This document shows, one piece after another, positions 34,537 through 43,057 of a stretch of DNA of 64,000 nucleotides. Position 1 is the first letter of the stretch. Every line of letters begins with the position of its first letter. The DNA is from Denitrobaculum sp965225735. Lineage in GTDB: Bacteria; Pseudomonadota; Alphaproteobacteria; Kiloniellales; Kiloniellaceae. The position numbers were made by a program, and so were the translations under genes. A model generated the notes under the pieces. That model did no database searches, was not told where the DNA came from, and saw only the letters and a list, made by a program, of their open reading frames with translations. The stretch is from contig CBDDBN010000030.1 in the NCBI GenBank assembly GCA_965225735.1, forward strand, positions 558,001 through 622,000, written 5' to 3'.

Positions 34537-35409
34537 GTGCTGACAGATAGCGCATTCTGGTTTGTACAGCTGCTGAACAGCCTGCAGCTTGCCATGCTGC
34601 TGTTCCTGCTGTCTGTGGGCCTGACGGTCATCTTCGGCCTGATGAATTTCGTCAATCTGGCCCATGGCTCGCTCTATGCCCTGGGCGCGCTGATCGGTTA
34701 CTCTATCGCCCAGGCGACCGGGGGCATGTGGCTGGCCTATCTGCTGGCGCCGATCTGCGTCATGGGCATCGGCGCGGTGCTCTACGGCCTGATCATCGAC
34801 CGCATGCGCAAGGCCGGCCCTATGAAACAGGTACTGGTCACCTTCGGGCTGATCTTCGTCTTGCTGGACGTACAGCGCTATCTCTGGGGCACGGACCAGC
34901 TCGGCGTCACCAGCGGCGTTCCCTTCTCCGGCAACTTCGAGATCTTCGGCGAGATCTATCCCACTTACCGCCTCTTCATCATCTGCGTGGGACTGGCGGT
35001 CTTCGCCGCGCTCTATGCGCTGCTCGAACATACCCGCCTGGGTGCCGAAGTGCGCGCCGGCGTGGACGACCCGGAAACTGCGAGCTGTCTAGGCGTTAAT
35101 GTGGAACGCACCTTCTTCGTCGTCTTCCTGATCGGCAGTGCGCTGGCGGGACTGGCCGGCGTGGTCGCCATGCCCGCCTTTTCCGCCGAAGCCGGCATGG
35201 GGGTCTCGATCCTGGTCCCGACCCTGGTGGTGGTCGTGGTTGGCGGCCTGGGCAGCCTGAAAGGCGCCTTCGCCGGATCCTTGCTGATCGGTGTCACGCT
35301 CACCTTCGGCCAGGTGCTCTTCCCCAGCTTCGCCAGCATGCTTATGTACGCGCTGTTGGTCGCAGTGCTGCTGATTCGGCCCGCCGGCCTCTTCCCGGCG
35401 CGAGGTTAG
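34537..35409 (+). CDS. livH: Branched-chain-type ABC transporter permease LivH
   Basis: A 290-residue integral membrane permease with about eight helices, opening with LLSVGLTVIFGLMNFVNLAHGSLYALGA and containing the coupling-region segment GADVRAGVDD-like RLGAEVRAGVDDPETAS. The start is GTG at 34537. It forms the heterodimeric pore with LivM, encoded 4 bp downstream. Confidence 0.93.
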   Translation: MLTDSAFWFVQLLNSLQLAMLLFLLSVGLTVIFGLMNFVNLAHGSLYALGALIGYSIAQATGGMWLAYLLAPICVMGIGAVLYGLIIDRMRKAGPMKQVLVTFGLIFVLLDVQRYLWGTDQLGVTSGVPFSGNFEIFGEIYPTYRLFIICVGLAVFAALYALLEHTRLGAEVRAGVDDPETASCLGVNVERTFFVVFLIGSALAGLAGVVAMPAFSAEAGMGVSILVPTLVVVVVGGLGSLKGAFAGSLLIGVTLTFGQVLFPSFASMLMYALLVAVLLIRPAGLFPARG

Positions 35410-35413
35410 GCCC

Positions 35414-36427
35414 ATGCGCGACTCAAAGCTCTTCCGGCCTGCCCTCGCCGCTCTGACGCTGGTCATCCTGGTAATTTCCTGGACCAACGCCGAGTACTTC
35501 GGCATGGAGATTCTGGCCGAGATCGCCGTGCTGGCCCTTCTGGCCATGAGCCTGGATCTGCTGGCCGGCTATACCGGTCTGGTAAGCCTGGGTCATGCCG
35601 CGCTCTTCGGCTGTGGCGCCTATAGCTTTGCGGCCTTTACCATCTTCTGGGGTTGGCCGCCCTCGCTCTCCATGCTCGCCGCGACCCTGCTGACCGGCCT
35701 GATCGCTCTTGTGGTAGGTGCCGTGGTCACCCGGGTGCAGGGCATCTTCTTCATCATGATCACCCTGGCCATCGGCGAGATGGGCTACGAGCTGGTCTTT
35801 AAGACCCGCGCGCTGGGCGGCGACGACGGCCTGGCAGGAATCCCCAGGCTGGATCTCTCGATGATCGGCGTCGACTTGAACGATCCCGGGAGCTTCGCCC
35901 TGGCCCTCATTCTCGTGGTCGCGGTGATCTACCTGCTGCTGCTCCGCCTGCTCGCCTCGCCTTACGGCGCGCTGCTGAGCGGCCTGCACGATAACGCCGG
36001 TCGCCTGCGCGCGCTCGGCCTGCCGGTCCAGAGCTATCAGACCAGCATCTTCGCTTTCTCTGGCGCGCTGGCCGGCTTCGCGGGCACCCTGAGCGCCCAG
36101 CACACTATGTTCATTTCGCCGCAGCTGCTGCACTGGACCACCTCCGGCGAGGTTCTGGTCATGGGCATCCTCGGCGGACTGGGCACGCTGGTCGGGCCCA
36201 TCATCGGCGCGGCCCTGATCACCCTGTTGCGGCATGAATTGAGCGACCTGACCGACTATTGGGGTCTCTGGCTCGGCCTCTTCCTGATCCTGGTGGTGAT
36301 GGGCGGCAAGAACGGCGTGGTCGGCTGGCTGGAAGCGGGCTGGATGCAGATCACCCGTCGTGGCGGCGCCAAAGATGCGGCTGAAGATACCTCAGCGGAG
36401 CGGAGGCAGAGCGATGCTGCAGGCTGA
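35414..36427 (+). CDS. livM: Branched-chain-type ABC transporter permease LivM
   Basis: A 337-residue permease with the LivM signature start LAMSLDLLAGYTGLVSLGHAALFGCGAY and a coupling region ending in SYQTSIFAFSGALAGFAGTL. Together with LivH it forms the membrane pore. It overlaps livG by 14 bp, consistent with translational coupling. The C-terminal ~35 residues are polar and extend past the last helix. Confidence 0.93.
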   Translation: MRDSKLFRPALAALTLVILVISWTNAEYFGMEILAEIAVLALLAMSLDLLAGYTGLVSLGHAALFGCGAYSFAAFTIFWGWPPSLSMLAATLLTGLIALVVGAVVTRVQGIFFIMITLAIGEMGYELVFKTRALGGDDGLAGIPRLDLSMIGVDLNDPGSFALALILVVAVIYLLLLRLLASPYGALLSGLHDNAGRLRALGLPVQSYQTSIFAFSGALAGFAGTLSAQHTMFISPQLLHWTTSGEVLVMGILGGLGTLVGPIIGAALITLLRHELSDLTDYWGLWLGLFLILVVMGGKNGVVGWLEAGWMQITRRGGAKDAAEDTSAERRQSDAAG

Positions 36428-37154
36428 GAAGATCTTCAAATCCTTCGGCGCCTTGCAGGTCACCCGGGACGTTTCACTGGAGATCCCAATCGGTGTGCGC
36501 CACGCCATCATCGGCCCGAACGGCGCCGGTAAGACCACGCTGTTCAATCTGATCGCCGGGGAGCTGACGCCAGACGAAGGGCGGATCCTGATCGACGGTC
36601 ATGACGTCACCCACTTCAGCGTCGACCACCGAGCCCGCCGCGGCCTGTCGCGGAGTTTCCAGAAGAACAACCTCTTTCTCAGCGGCACGGTACGCGACAA
36701 CCTGATGCTGGCGGACATTGCCGCGGAAGGCTATGGCTTCCACTTCTGGCGCCAACTGTCGAAAAATCGCGCCGCCTTCGAAAAAACCGACTCGGTCGCC
36801 GAACAGGTCGGCCTGACGAACTTGCTGGAGCGCGGCGTCTCGGAGCTTTCCTACGGCGCACAACGGCAGCTGGAAGTCGGTCTGGCCTTGATGGCCGCAC
36901 CCAAGGTGCTGCTGCTGGATGAGCCGACCTCCGGTATGAGCCCGGAGGAAACCGGCCGCATGCTGCAGCTGATCGACGACCTGCCGCGCGATCTCGCGGT
37001 GCTGCTGATCGAACACGACATGGACCTGGTTTTCTCCCACGCCGACCGGATCACAGTGCTGAACTACGGTGAGATCCTGATGGAGGGTACGCCCGAAGAG
37101 GTGCGCGGCTCCGACGTCGTCCAGGAAACCTATCTCGGTGGAAAGGCGCACTAA
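36414..37154 (+). CDS. livG: Branched-chain-type ABC transporter ATPase LivG
   Basis: A 246-residue ATPase with Walker A GPNGAGKTT, signature LSYGAQRQLE, Walker B LLLDEPTSGM and the H-loop LLIEHDMD. The signature departs from LSGG, as is common in LivG proteins. The ATG at 36414 is within the end of livM. An earlier in-frame ATG exists but gives an N-terminal tail unlike the family. It pairs with LivF. Confidence 0.92.
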   Translation: MLQAEKIFKSFGALQVTRDVSLEIPIGVRHAIIGPNGAGKTTLFNLIAGELTPDEGRILIDGHDVTHFSVDHRARRGLSRSFQKNNLFLSGTVRDNLMLADIAAEGYGFHFWRQLSKNRAAFEKTDSVAEQVGLTNLLERGVSELSYGAQRQLEVGLALMAAPKVLLLDEPTSGMSPEETGRMLQLIDDLPRDLAVLLIEHDMDLVFSHADRITVLNYGEILMEGTPEEVRGSDVVQETYLGGKAH

Positions 37155-37155
37155 G

Positions 37156-37848
37156 GTGTTAGTTGTCGAGAACATTCACAGCTACTACGGCGCCAGCCAC
37201 ATTCTACATGGGGTCTCGCTGGAAGTGGGCGAAGGCGAGGTGGTCTCCCTTCTGGGCCGCAACGGCGCGGGCAAAACCACGACCTTGCGCTCCATCATCG
37301 GCCTGACCCCGCCGAAGCGCGGCACAATCCGCCTGAACGGCACCGAAACCACCGGGCGCAAGCCGCACGCCATGGCGCGCCTGGGCCTGTCCTACATGCC
37401 CGAGACCCGTGGCATCTTTCCCTCCCTGTCGGTCTACGAGAACCTGGCCCTGGCGGAAGGTCGCCGGCCCGGTCCCTGGACGATTCCGCGCGTCTTCGAG
37501 ATCTTTCCGCGGCTTGAAGCCCGGCGCAGCAACGGCGGCGCGCAGCTTTCCGGCGGTGAACAGCAGATGCTCGCGATCGCCCGGGCCTTGCTGCTCAATC
37601 CCGATCTTTTGCTGCTCGACGAACCGACCGAGGGCCTGGCGCCAATCATCGTGCAGGACATTGAGGAACGCCTGGAGGCCATCAAACGCGAGGGCATGAC
37701 CATTCTACTGGTGGAGCAGAACTTCCGCTTCGCGACCAATCTGGCCGACCGAGTCTATGTGCTCGGCAAGGGCGCGATCCAGTGGTCCGGCTCCACTGCA
37801 GAGATCCTGGCGGACGAGGGCGTACAGAAAACCTGGCTCGGGGTGTAA
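37156..37848 (+). CDS. livF: Branched-chain-type ABC transporter ATPase LivF
   Basis: A 230-residue ATPase with Walker A GRNGAGKTT, signature LSGGEQQMLAIAR, Walker B LLLDEPTEGL and H-loop LLVEQNFR, where LivF proteins normally carry Gln-Asn. The start is GTG at 37156, 1 bp after the livG stop; a GTG 18 bp upstream would overlap livG. It is followed 31 bp later by the DUF4863 gene, with no visible terminator, so transport and catabolic genes likely share a transcript. Confidence 0.9.
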   Translation: MLVVENIHSYYGASHILHGVSLEVGEGEVVSLLGRNGAGKTTTLRSIIGLTPPKRGTIRLNGTETTGRKPHAMARLGLSYMPETRGIFPSLSVYENLALAEGRRPGPWTIPRVFEIFPRLEARRSNGGAQLSGGEQQMLAIARALLLNPDLLLLDEPTEGLAPIIVQDIEERLEAIKREGMTILLVEQNFRFATNLADRVYVLGKGAIQWSGSTAEILADEGVQKTWLGV

Positions 37849-37879
37849 TTCCACGAGCTCTTTCAACAGAGGTGGAGAG

Positions 37880-38347
37880 ATGGCGCAAGCAGACTTCGAA
37901 GAGATTATGAGCGACGTCGCCGCCGCGATCGGCGAGCGGGTACTGGACGATAGCTTGACCGAGTTTCTCAATACGACCTATCCGGCTGATGGAGATACCT
38001 TCCGGAAGGTAGAATCACTCTGCCAGGAAGGAGAGGCCGAAGGTTGGCTCTGCGCCCGCGAGATGGGCGGCATTCGCTTCGGGCGAGTCATCAAGCCCGG
38101 TGCGCAGGCGGGGCGTTTTTCGATCGACGTGGTTCGCATGACCGAGATGAAAGGCCCTCATCACGTTCACACCAAGGGTGAGATCGGCATGATCATGCCG
38201 ATTGAGGGGGCAGCGGAATTCGATGACATGCCGCGCGGCTGGTATGTCTACCCGGCTGGCAGCGCCCACTGGCCCACGGTCACCAAGGGCGAAGCCTACA
38301 TCCTCTATCTGTTGCCCGACGGCGAAATCGAGTTCACCGGCAAGTAA
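37880..38347 (+). CDS. DUF4863 small cupin-like protein
   Basis: A 155-residue protein with a HHVHTKGEIGMIMPIEG cupin-type metal motif and a matching GWYVYPAGSAHWPTV second motif. This family (PF16155) includes the p-hydroxylaminobenzoate lyase PnbB, but members also occur in box clusters, where their function is not established. It lies between livF and the benzoate-CoA ligase gene, with a GGTGGAGAG ribosome-binding site. A role in handling an aromatic intermediate is an inference. Confidence 0.72.
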   Translation: MAQADFEEIMSDVAAAIGERVLDDSLTEFLNTTYPADGDTFRKVESLCQEGEAEGWLCAREMGGIRFGRVIKPGAQAGRFSIDVVRMTEMKGPHHVHTKGEIGMIMPIEGAAEFDDMPRGWYVYPAGSAHWPTVTKGEAYILYLLPDGEIEFTGK

Positions 38348-38364
38348 TCGGCGGAGTAAACACT

Positions 38365-39903
38365 ATGGACTATCCGAGAAACTATAACGCCGCAACAGAC
38401 TTCATCCGGCGGAACCTCGACGCCGGACGCGCCGACAAACCCGCCTTTGTCGACCCCGACCGCAGCCTGACTTACGGCGCGCTTGAGAGCGGTAGCAACC
38501 GCGCGGCGAACCTGCTCGCCGCCCAGGGGATACGGCGCGAGGAACGGGTGGCCATGCTGGTGCTCGATACGGTCGACTTCCCGGTGATCTTCTGGGGCGC
38601 CATCAAGGCCGGCATCATTCCGGTCGCGCTGAACACGCTGCTCTCGACCGATCAGTATCACTATATTCTGGGCGATTCCCGCGCTAAGGCCCTCTTCGTC
38701 TCCGCGCCGCTGCTGGAGACAGTGGGCCCTGTGCTGGAGAAACTTCCGGAACTGGAGCATGTCTTCGTGGTGGGTGGAGAAGCTGGCGAACACATCGACT
38801 TTGCCGCCAGCCTTTCGGCGCAGTCCGAGGACTTCGAAACGGTCGAGACCTGCGCCGACGAAACCGCCTTTTGGCTCTATTCCTCCGGTTCTACCGGCAT
38901 GCCCAAAGGCGTGCCGCACGTGCACAGCAGCCTGATGGAAACCGCGCGGCTCTACGGCCAGGACGTCCTGGGCATCGAAGAAGAAGACGTGGTCTATTCG
39001 GCCGCGAAACTGTTCTTTGCCTATGGCTTGGGCAACGGCATGAGCTTTCCCATGTCGGTCGGCGCCACGACGATTCTTTACCCTGCCCGGCCAACGCCCG
39101 ATGCGGTGCTCGATATTTTGAGAACCCACCAGCCGACGATCTATTGTGGGGTACCGACACTTTACGCGGCCTTGCTGGCCCATCCGGACTGCAGCCGGGA
39201 AAAGGCCTCGACTCGTTTACGCCGCTGCCTCTCGGCGGGTGAAGCCTTGCCGGAAGAAGTCGGAAAGTCCTGGAAGCGCGCTATGGAGGTCGACATCCTG
39301 GATGGCGTGGGCTCGACCGAGATGCTGCACATCTTTCTTTCCAACAGGCCCGATGACATCGTCTACGGCACGTCAGGCCGGGCAGTGCCGGGCTACGACC
39401 TGCGGCTGGTCGATGAGCAAGGCCAGGAGGTCCCGGACGACGATGTCGGCGAGCTGCTGGTGCGCGGTGCATCGGCGGCGAGCGGCTACTGGAACCAGCG
39501 GAAGAAAAGCCGCACGACCTTCGAAGGCGAGTGGACTCGGACCGGCGATAAGTACACGCGCGATGCAGACGGCCGCTATCACTACTGCGGACGGACGGAC
39601 GATATGTTCAAGGTCAGCGGTATCTGGGTCTCACCTTTTGAGGTGGAGTCCGCGCTGATCTCCCACGAAAGCGTGTTGGAGGCGGCGGTCGTGCCGTTCG
39701 ACGATGAGGAAGGGCTGACCAAACCCCGCGCTTTCGTCATCCTTCAGGAAGGCATCTCCTCGGATGGGATGTTCGACCATCTGAAAAACCATGTCCAAAC
39801 CAGCATCGGAAAGTGGAAGTACCCGCGCGACATTGTCTTCGTTGACTCTCTCCCGAAGACCGCGACGGGCAAAATCCAGCGCTTCAAACTGCGGGATCTT
39901 TAA
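38365..39903 (+). CDS. bclA: Benzoate-CoA ligase
   Basis: A 512-residue adenylate-forming ligase of the benzoate-CoA ligase family. It contains the YSSGSTGMPKGVPH phosphate loop, a VGSTEMLHIF motif, GEWTRTGDKY and the C-terminal KTATGKIQRF with its catalytic lysine. It activates benzoate to benzoyl-CoA, the substrate of BoxAB. It starts 18 bp after the DUF4863 gene and ends 4 bp before an alpha/beta hydrolase gene. Substituted benzoates such as anthranilate could also be accepted, which sequence alone cannot settle. Confidence 0.9.
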   Translation: MDYPRNYNAATDFIRRNLDAGRADKPAFVDPDRSLTYGALESGSNRAANLLAAQGIRREERVAMLVLDTVDFPVIFWGAIKAGIIPVALNTLLSTDQYHYILGDSRAKALFVSAPLLETVGPVLEKLPELEHVFVVGGEAGEHIDFAASLSAQSEDFETVETCADETAFWLYSSGSTGMPKGVPHVHSSLMETARLYGQDVLGIEEEDVVYSAAKLFFAYGLGNGMSFPMSVGATTILYPARPTPDAVLDILRTHQPTIYCGVPTLYAALLAHPDCSREKASTRLRRCLSAGEALPEEVGKSWKRAMEVDILDGVGSTEMLHIFLSNRPDDIVYGTSGRAVPGYDLRLVDEQGQEVPDDDVGELLVRGASAASGYWNQRKKSRTTFEGEWTRTGDKYTRDADGRYHYCGRTDDMFKVSGIWVSPFEVESALISHESVLEAAVVPFDDEEGLTKPRAFVILQEGISSDGMFDHLKNHVQTSIGKWKYPRDIVFVDSLPKTATGKIQRFKLRDL

Positions 39904-39906
39904 ATC

Positions 39907-40722
39907 ATGGCGCTTGAAGATGCCGGCTCTCTGACCATCGACGGTGCCGAGCTGGAATACCGTATGATCGGCCCGCGGCCGGGCGAAGCGCCGACCGCCG
40001 TTCTGCTGCACGAGGGCTTGGGCTGTGCTGCCCTGTGGCGCGATTTTCCCGAACGCCTGGCCAGGGCGAGCGGCCTCGGCGTCTTCGTCTATTCCCGGCA
40101 GGGCTATGGCGGGTCCTCGCCCTGCGAAGTCCCGCGTCCACTGACCTATATGCACGACGAAGCGATCGAGGTTTTGCCAAAGCTGCTGGATGCCATCGGC
40201 TTTGAAGATGGTGTGCTGATCGGACATTCCGACGGCGCCTCCATCGCTGCGATCCACGCTGGCGCGCACGCAGATCCACGTGTAAAGGGACTGGTGCTGA
40301 TGGCGCCGCATTTCTTCACAGAGGACATGGGAATCGCGGCCATCGCCGAAACCAGGGTGACTTTCGAAACGACGAACCTGCGCGAACGCCTGCAGAAGTA
40401 TCATGGCGAGAACGTGGACTGCGCCTTCTGGGGCTGGTCGCACGCCTGGCTGGATCCAGACTTCCGCAAGTGGGATCTGCGCGCGTTTTTGCCGAAGATC
40501 GCGGTTCCGGTGATGGTCCTTCAGGGTCTGGACGACCAGTACGGAACGGCGGCCCAGGTCTCGGCGATTGAGGAGCTTTGCGGCGGCGAATTCGAGAGCC
40601 TCTTTCTTGAAGGCTGCGCCCACAGCCCCTTTCGCGAGCAACCGGAACAGACACTCGCGGCAACCAACCGCTTTATCGCCAGCCTGCTGGAAGTCCATCG
40701 ACAGGATCGGGCAGAGGGATGA
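39907..40722 (+). CDS. Alpha/beta hydrolase in the box operon
   Basis: A 271-residue hydrolase with an oxyanion segment LLHEGLGCAALW, the nucleophile elbow GHSDG, a late acidic residue and the catalytic His in EGCAHSPF. Hydrolases like this commonly accompany box genes but have no settled role; thioester or ring-cleavage-product hydrolysis is possible. It is 4 bp after bclA and its stop nearly touches the DUF309 gene. Confidence 0.85.
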   Translation: MALEDAGSLTIDGAELEYRMIGPRPGEAPTAVLLHEGLGCAALWRDFPERLARASGLGVFVYSRQGYGGSSPCEVPRPLTYMHDEAIEVLPKLLDAIGFEDGVLIGHSDGASIAAIHAGAHADPRVKGLVLMAPHFFTEDMGIAAIAETRVTFETTNLRERLQKYHGENVDCAFWGWSHAWLDPDFRKWDLRAFLPKIAVPVMVLQGLDDQYGTAAQVSAIEELCGGEFESLFLEGCAHSPFREQPEQTLAATNRFIASLLEVHRQDRAEG

Positions 40723-40726
40723 TGCA

Positions 40727-41173
40727 ATGCAGGCCGCCCTTCCGACAGACGACTTCACCCTGCCAGCGCAACCTCACCGGCCAGGGTCGGGCAGCCAGCC
40801 GGACAGGTCCCTGCTTTCAGCCGCAAAAGCCGCTTGCCCGAAGATCACCGATCCGGAGCGCTGGGGGGAGAATCATAGCTACCGCGCGGGCTGGTCTCTC
40901 TTTGACGCCGGTTTCTACTGGGAAGCGCATGAGGTTTGGGAAGCGGTCTGGCTTGCCTGCCGCCCCAACTCAATTGAGCAACGTTTTCTGAAAATGGTGA
41001 TTCAGGCAGCCAATGCACGCCTGAAAGAGACCATGGGCAAGGACAAGGCCGCGCGGCGCCTGGACGACGAAGTCGCTCTTCTGCTGGACGAAGTGAAGGC
41101 AGCACTGGGCGACAAAGGAGAAGCTTTTATGGGTGTGGATCTGAAAGCTTTAGAGCATCGGCAAGTTAAATAA
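40727..41173 (+). CDS. DUF309 protein
   Basis: A 148-residue helical protein of the DUF309 family, recognised from SLFDAGFYWEAHEVWEAVWLA and FLKMVIQAANARLK. The HEVWE core is the family hallmark. Its function is unknown, though it recurs in box gene clusters. The start at 40727 lies 4 bp after the alpha/beta hydrolase stop. The stop codon abuts the TGCA element upstream of boxC, so this is probably the last gene of the transport/activation operon. Confidence 0.75.
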   Translation: MQAALPTDDFTLPAQPHRPGSGSQPDRSLLSAAKAACPKITDPERWGENHSYRAGWSLFDAGFYWEAHEVWEAVWLACRPNSIEQRFLKMVIQAANARLKETMGKDKAARRLDDEVALLLDEVKAALGDKGEAFMGVDLKALEHRQVK

Positions 41174-41217
41174 GCATTATATTGCATACAAAAGAGACTA
41201 TTGAGCTAAATAATGCA
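41173..41217 (+). promoter_or_regulatory. boxC upstream region with the repeated TGCA-type operator
   Basis: AGCATTATATTGCA (41173-41186) is a TGCA-N6-TGCA variant and contains the 15-mer GCATTATATTGCATA (41174-41188) found identically before livJ. Another TGCA is at 41214-41217. The remainder of the 183-bp gap to boxC holds no gene. BoxR binding is the likely function. Confidence 0.6.
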
Positions 41218-41356
41218 TTTTTCTGCTTGACCCTGATCCAGCCCGCACTACACTTCTAAGCAAGAGCCGAAGAAGGCCAACTCGATACCGGTCGCAAGCC
41301 TGTCCATCAAAGGACATCGGAGGCGAAGACACCGGATAAGGGGATGAAAAAGAGAG

Positions 41357-43006
41357 ATGATCGATTTTCAAACGGACCCGTCGCGGTACCGCCACTGGCG
41401 CATTGAAACCGACGGCGCAGTCGCGAACCTCATCATGGATGTTGACGAAAAGGGCGGGCTCTTCGAGGGCTACGAACTCAAACTCAATTCCTACGACTTG
41501 AGTGTCGATATCGAACTGGCCGATGCCATCCAGCGCCTGCGCTTCGAACACCCGGAAGTCAAAGCCGTGGTTCTGCGCTCCGGCAAAGACCGGGTTTTCT
41601 GCGCGGGCGCCAACATCCGCATGTTGGCCGGTGCCGCCCACTCTCACAAGGTCAACTTCTGCAAGTTCACCAACGAGACCCGCAACTCCATGGAAGACGC
41701 CAGCCATCACTCCGGCCAGCAGTACATCAGCGCGGTCAACGGCGCCTGCGCCGGCGGGGGTTACGAGCTGGCCCTGGCGACGGAATACATCATCCTGACC
41801 GATGACGGTTCTTCGAGCGTCGCACTTCCCGAAGTTCCATTGCTGGCGGTTCTGCCCGGCACTGGCGGCCTGACGCGCGTGACCGACAAGCGCAAGGTCA
41901 GGCGCGACCTGGCCGATGTTTTCTGTTCGATCGAAGAAGGTATCAAGGGTCGCAAGGCTGTCGACTGGCGGCTGGTCGATGAGACGGTGCCTAACTCCCG
42001 CTTCGACGAAGCGGTGGCGGCCAAGACCAAAGCCCTGACGGAAAGCTCCGACCGTCCAGGCGATGCGCAGGGTATCAAGCTGGGCCCATTGGCCCGGACG
42101 ATTTCCTACAATGCCATCACCTATTCCAGCGTTCTGGTAGAGCTGGACCGCGATGCCGGCCTCGCCACCGTGACCGTCGAAGGACCCGAAGACACCCCGC
42201 CGGCATCCGCCGCGGAGATGACGGAGCAAGGCGATGCCTTTTGGCCCCTGCGCTGCGCGCGGGAGCTCGACGACGCTATCCTGCATCTTCGGCTAAACGA
42301 GATGGAACTGGGTGTCATCCAGTTCAAGACTCTCGGCGAAGGCGCGAGGGTCGTGGCCTACGACGAATTCCTGGAAGCCCACAGCGACAACTGGCTGGCC
42401 CGCGAGATCCTGCTTTACTGGCGCCGGGTCCTAAAGCGGGTCGATATGACCTCACGGTCTCTCGTCGCATTGATCGAACCGGGCAGTTGCTTCGCCGGCA
42501 CCCTGGCCGAACTGGTCTGGGCCTGCGACCGCTCCTACATGGCCGTAGGCGCTTTTGAGGGTGACAACCGCCCCGAAGCCGCGCTCCTGCTGTCAGCCGC
42601 AAACTTCGGCCGTCACCCCATGTCGAACGGACTGAGCCGTCTGGAAACGCGTTTCCTCGGCGAGCCTGAGAAGGTCGCAGAGGTCAAGCAACAGCTGGGC
42701 ACGGCCCTCTCCGGCGAAGAGGCCGAGGAGTTGGGCCTGGTGACCTTCGCTTACGACGATATCGACTGGGAAGACGAAGTGCGGATCTTCCTGGAAGAGC
42801 GCGCGAGCTTTTCGCCAGATGCCATGACCGGCATGGAGGCGAACCTGCGCTTTGCCGGACCGGAAACCATGGAGACACGGATCTTCGGCCGCCTGACCGC
42901 CTGGCAGAACTGGATCTTCCAGCGCCCCAATGCCGTGGGCGACGAGGGCGCGCTGCGCCGCTACGGGACTGGCCAAAAGGCCGATTACAACATGGAACGT
43001 GTCTAG
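41357..43006 (+). CDS. boxC: 2,3-Epoxybenzoyl-CoA dihydrolase BoxC
   Basis: A 549-residue double-crotonase protein of the BoxC family. Near the N-terminus are GKDRVFCAGANIRML and YISAVNGACAGGGYELALATEY, the oxyanion and helix motifs of crotonases, and the C-terminal half carries a second, more divergent copy. It hydrolytically opens the epoxide ring to 3,4-didehydroadipyl-CoA semialdehyde and formate. The gene begins the boxC-boxB-boxA-thioesterase-boxR operon. Confidence 0.95.
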   Translation: MIDFQTDPSRYRHWRIETDGAVANLIMDVDEKGGLFEGYELKLNSYDLSVDIELADAIQRLRFEHPEVKAVVLRSGKDRVFCAGANIRMLAGAAHSHKVNFCKFTNETRNSMEDASHHSGQQYISAVNGACAGGGYELALATEYIILTDDGSSSVALPEVPLLAVLPGTGGLTRVTDKRKVRRDLADVFCSIEEGIKGRKAVDWRLVDETVPNSRFDEAVAAKTKALTESSDRPGDAQGIKLGPLARTISYNAITYSSVLVELDRDAGLATVTVEGPEDTPPASAAEMTEQGDAFWPLRCARELDDAILHLRLNEMELGVIQFKTLGEGARVVAYDEFLEAHSDNWLAREILLYWRRVLKRVDMTSRSLVALIEPGSCFAGTLAELVWACDRSYMAVGAFEGDNRPEAALLLSAANFGRHPMSNGLSRLETRFLGEPEKVAEVKQQLGTALSGEEAEELGLVTFAYDDIDWEDEVRIFLEERASFSPDAMTGMEANLRFAGPETMETRIFGRLTAWQNWIFQRPNAVGDEGALRRYGTGQKADYNMERV

Positions 43007-43057
43007 GTCTGACAACAGATCAAGGACCGCGATAGGGACGAAGCAAGGGAACGACCG

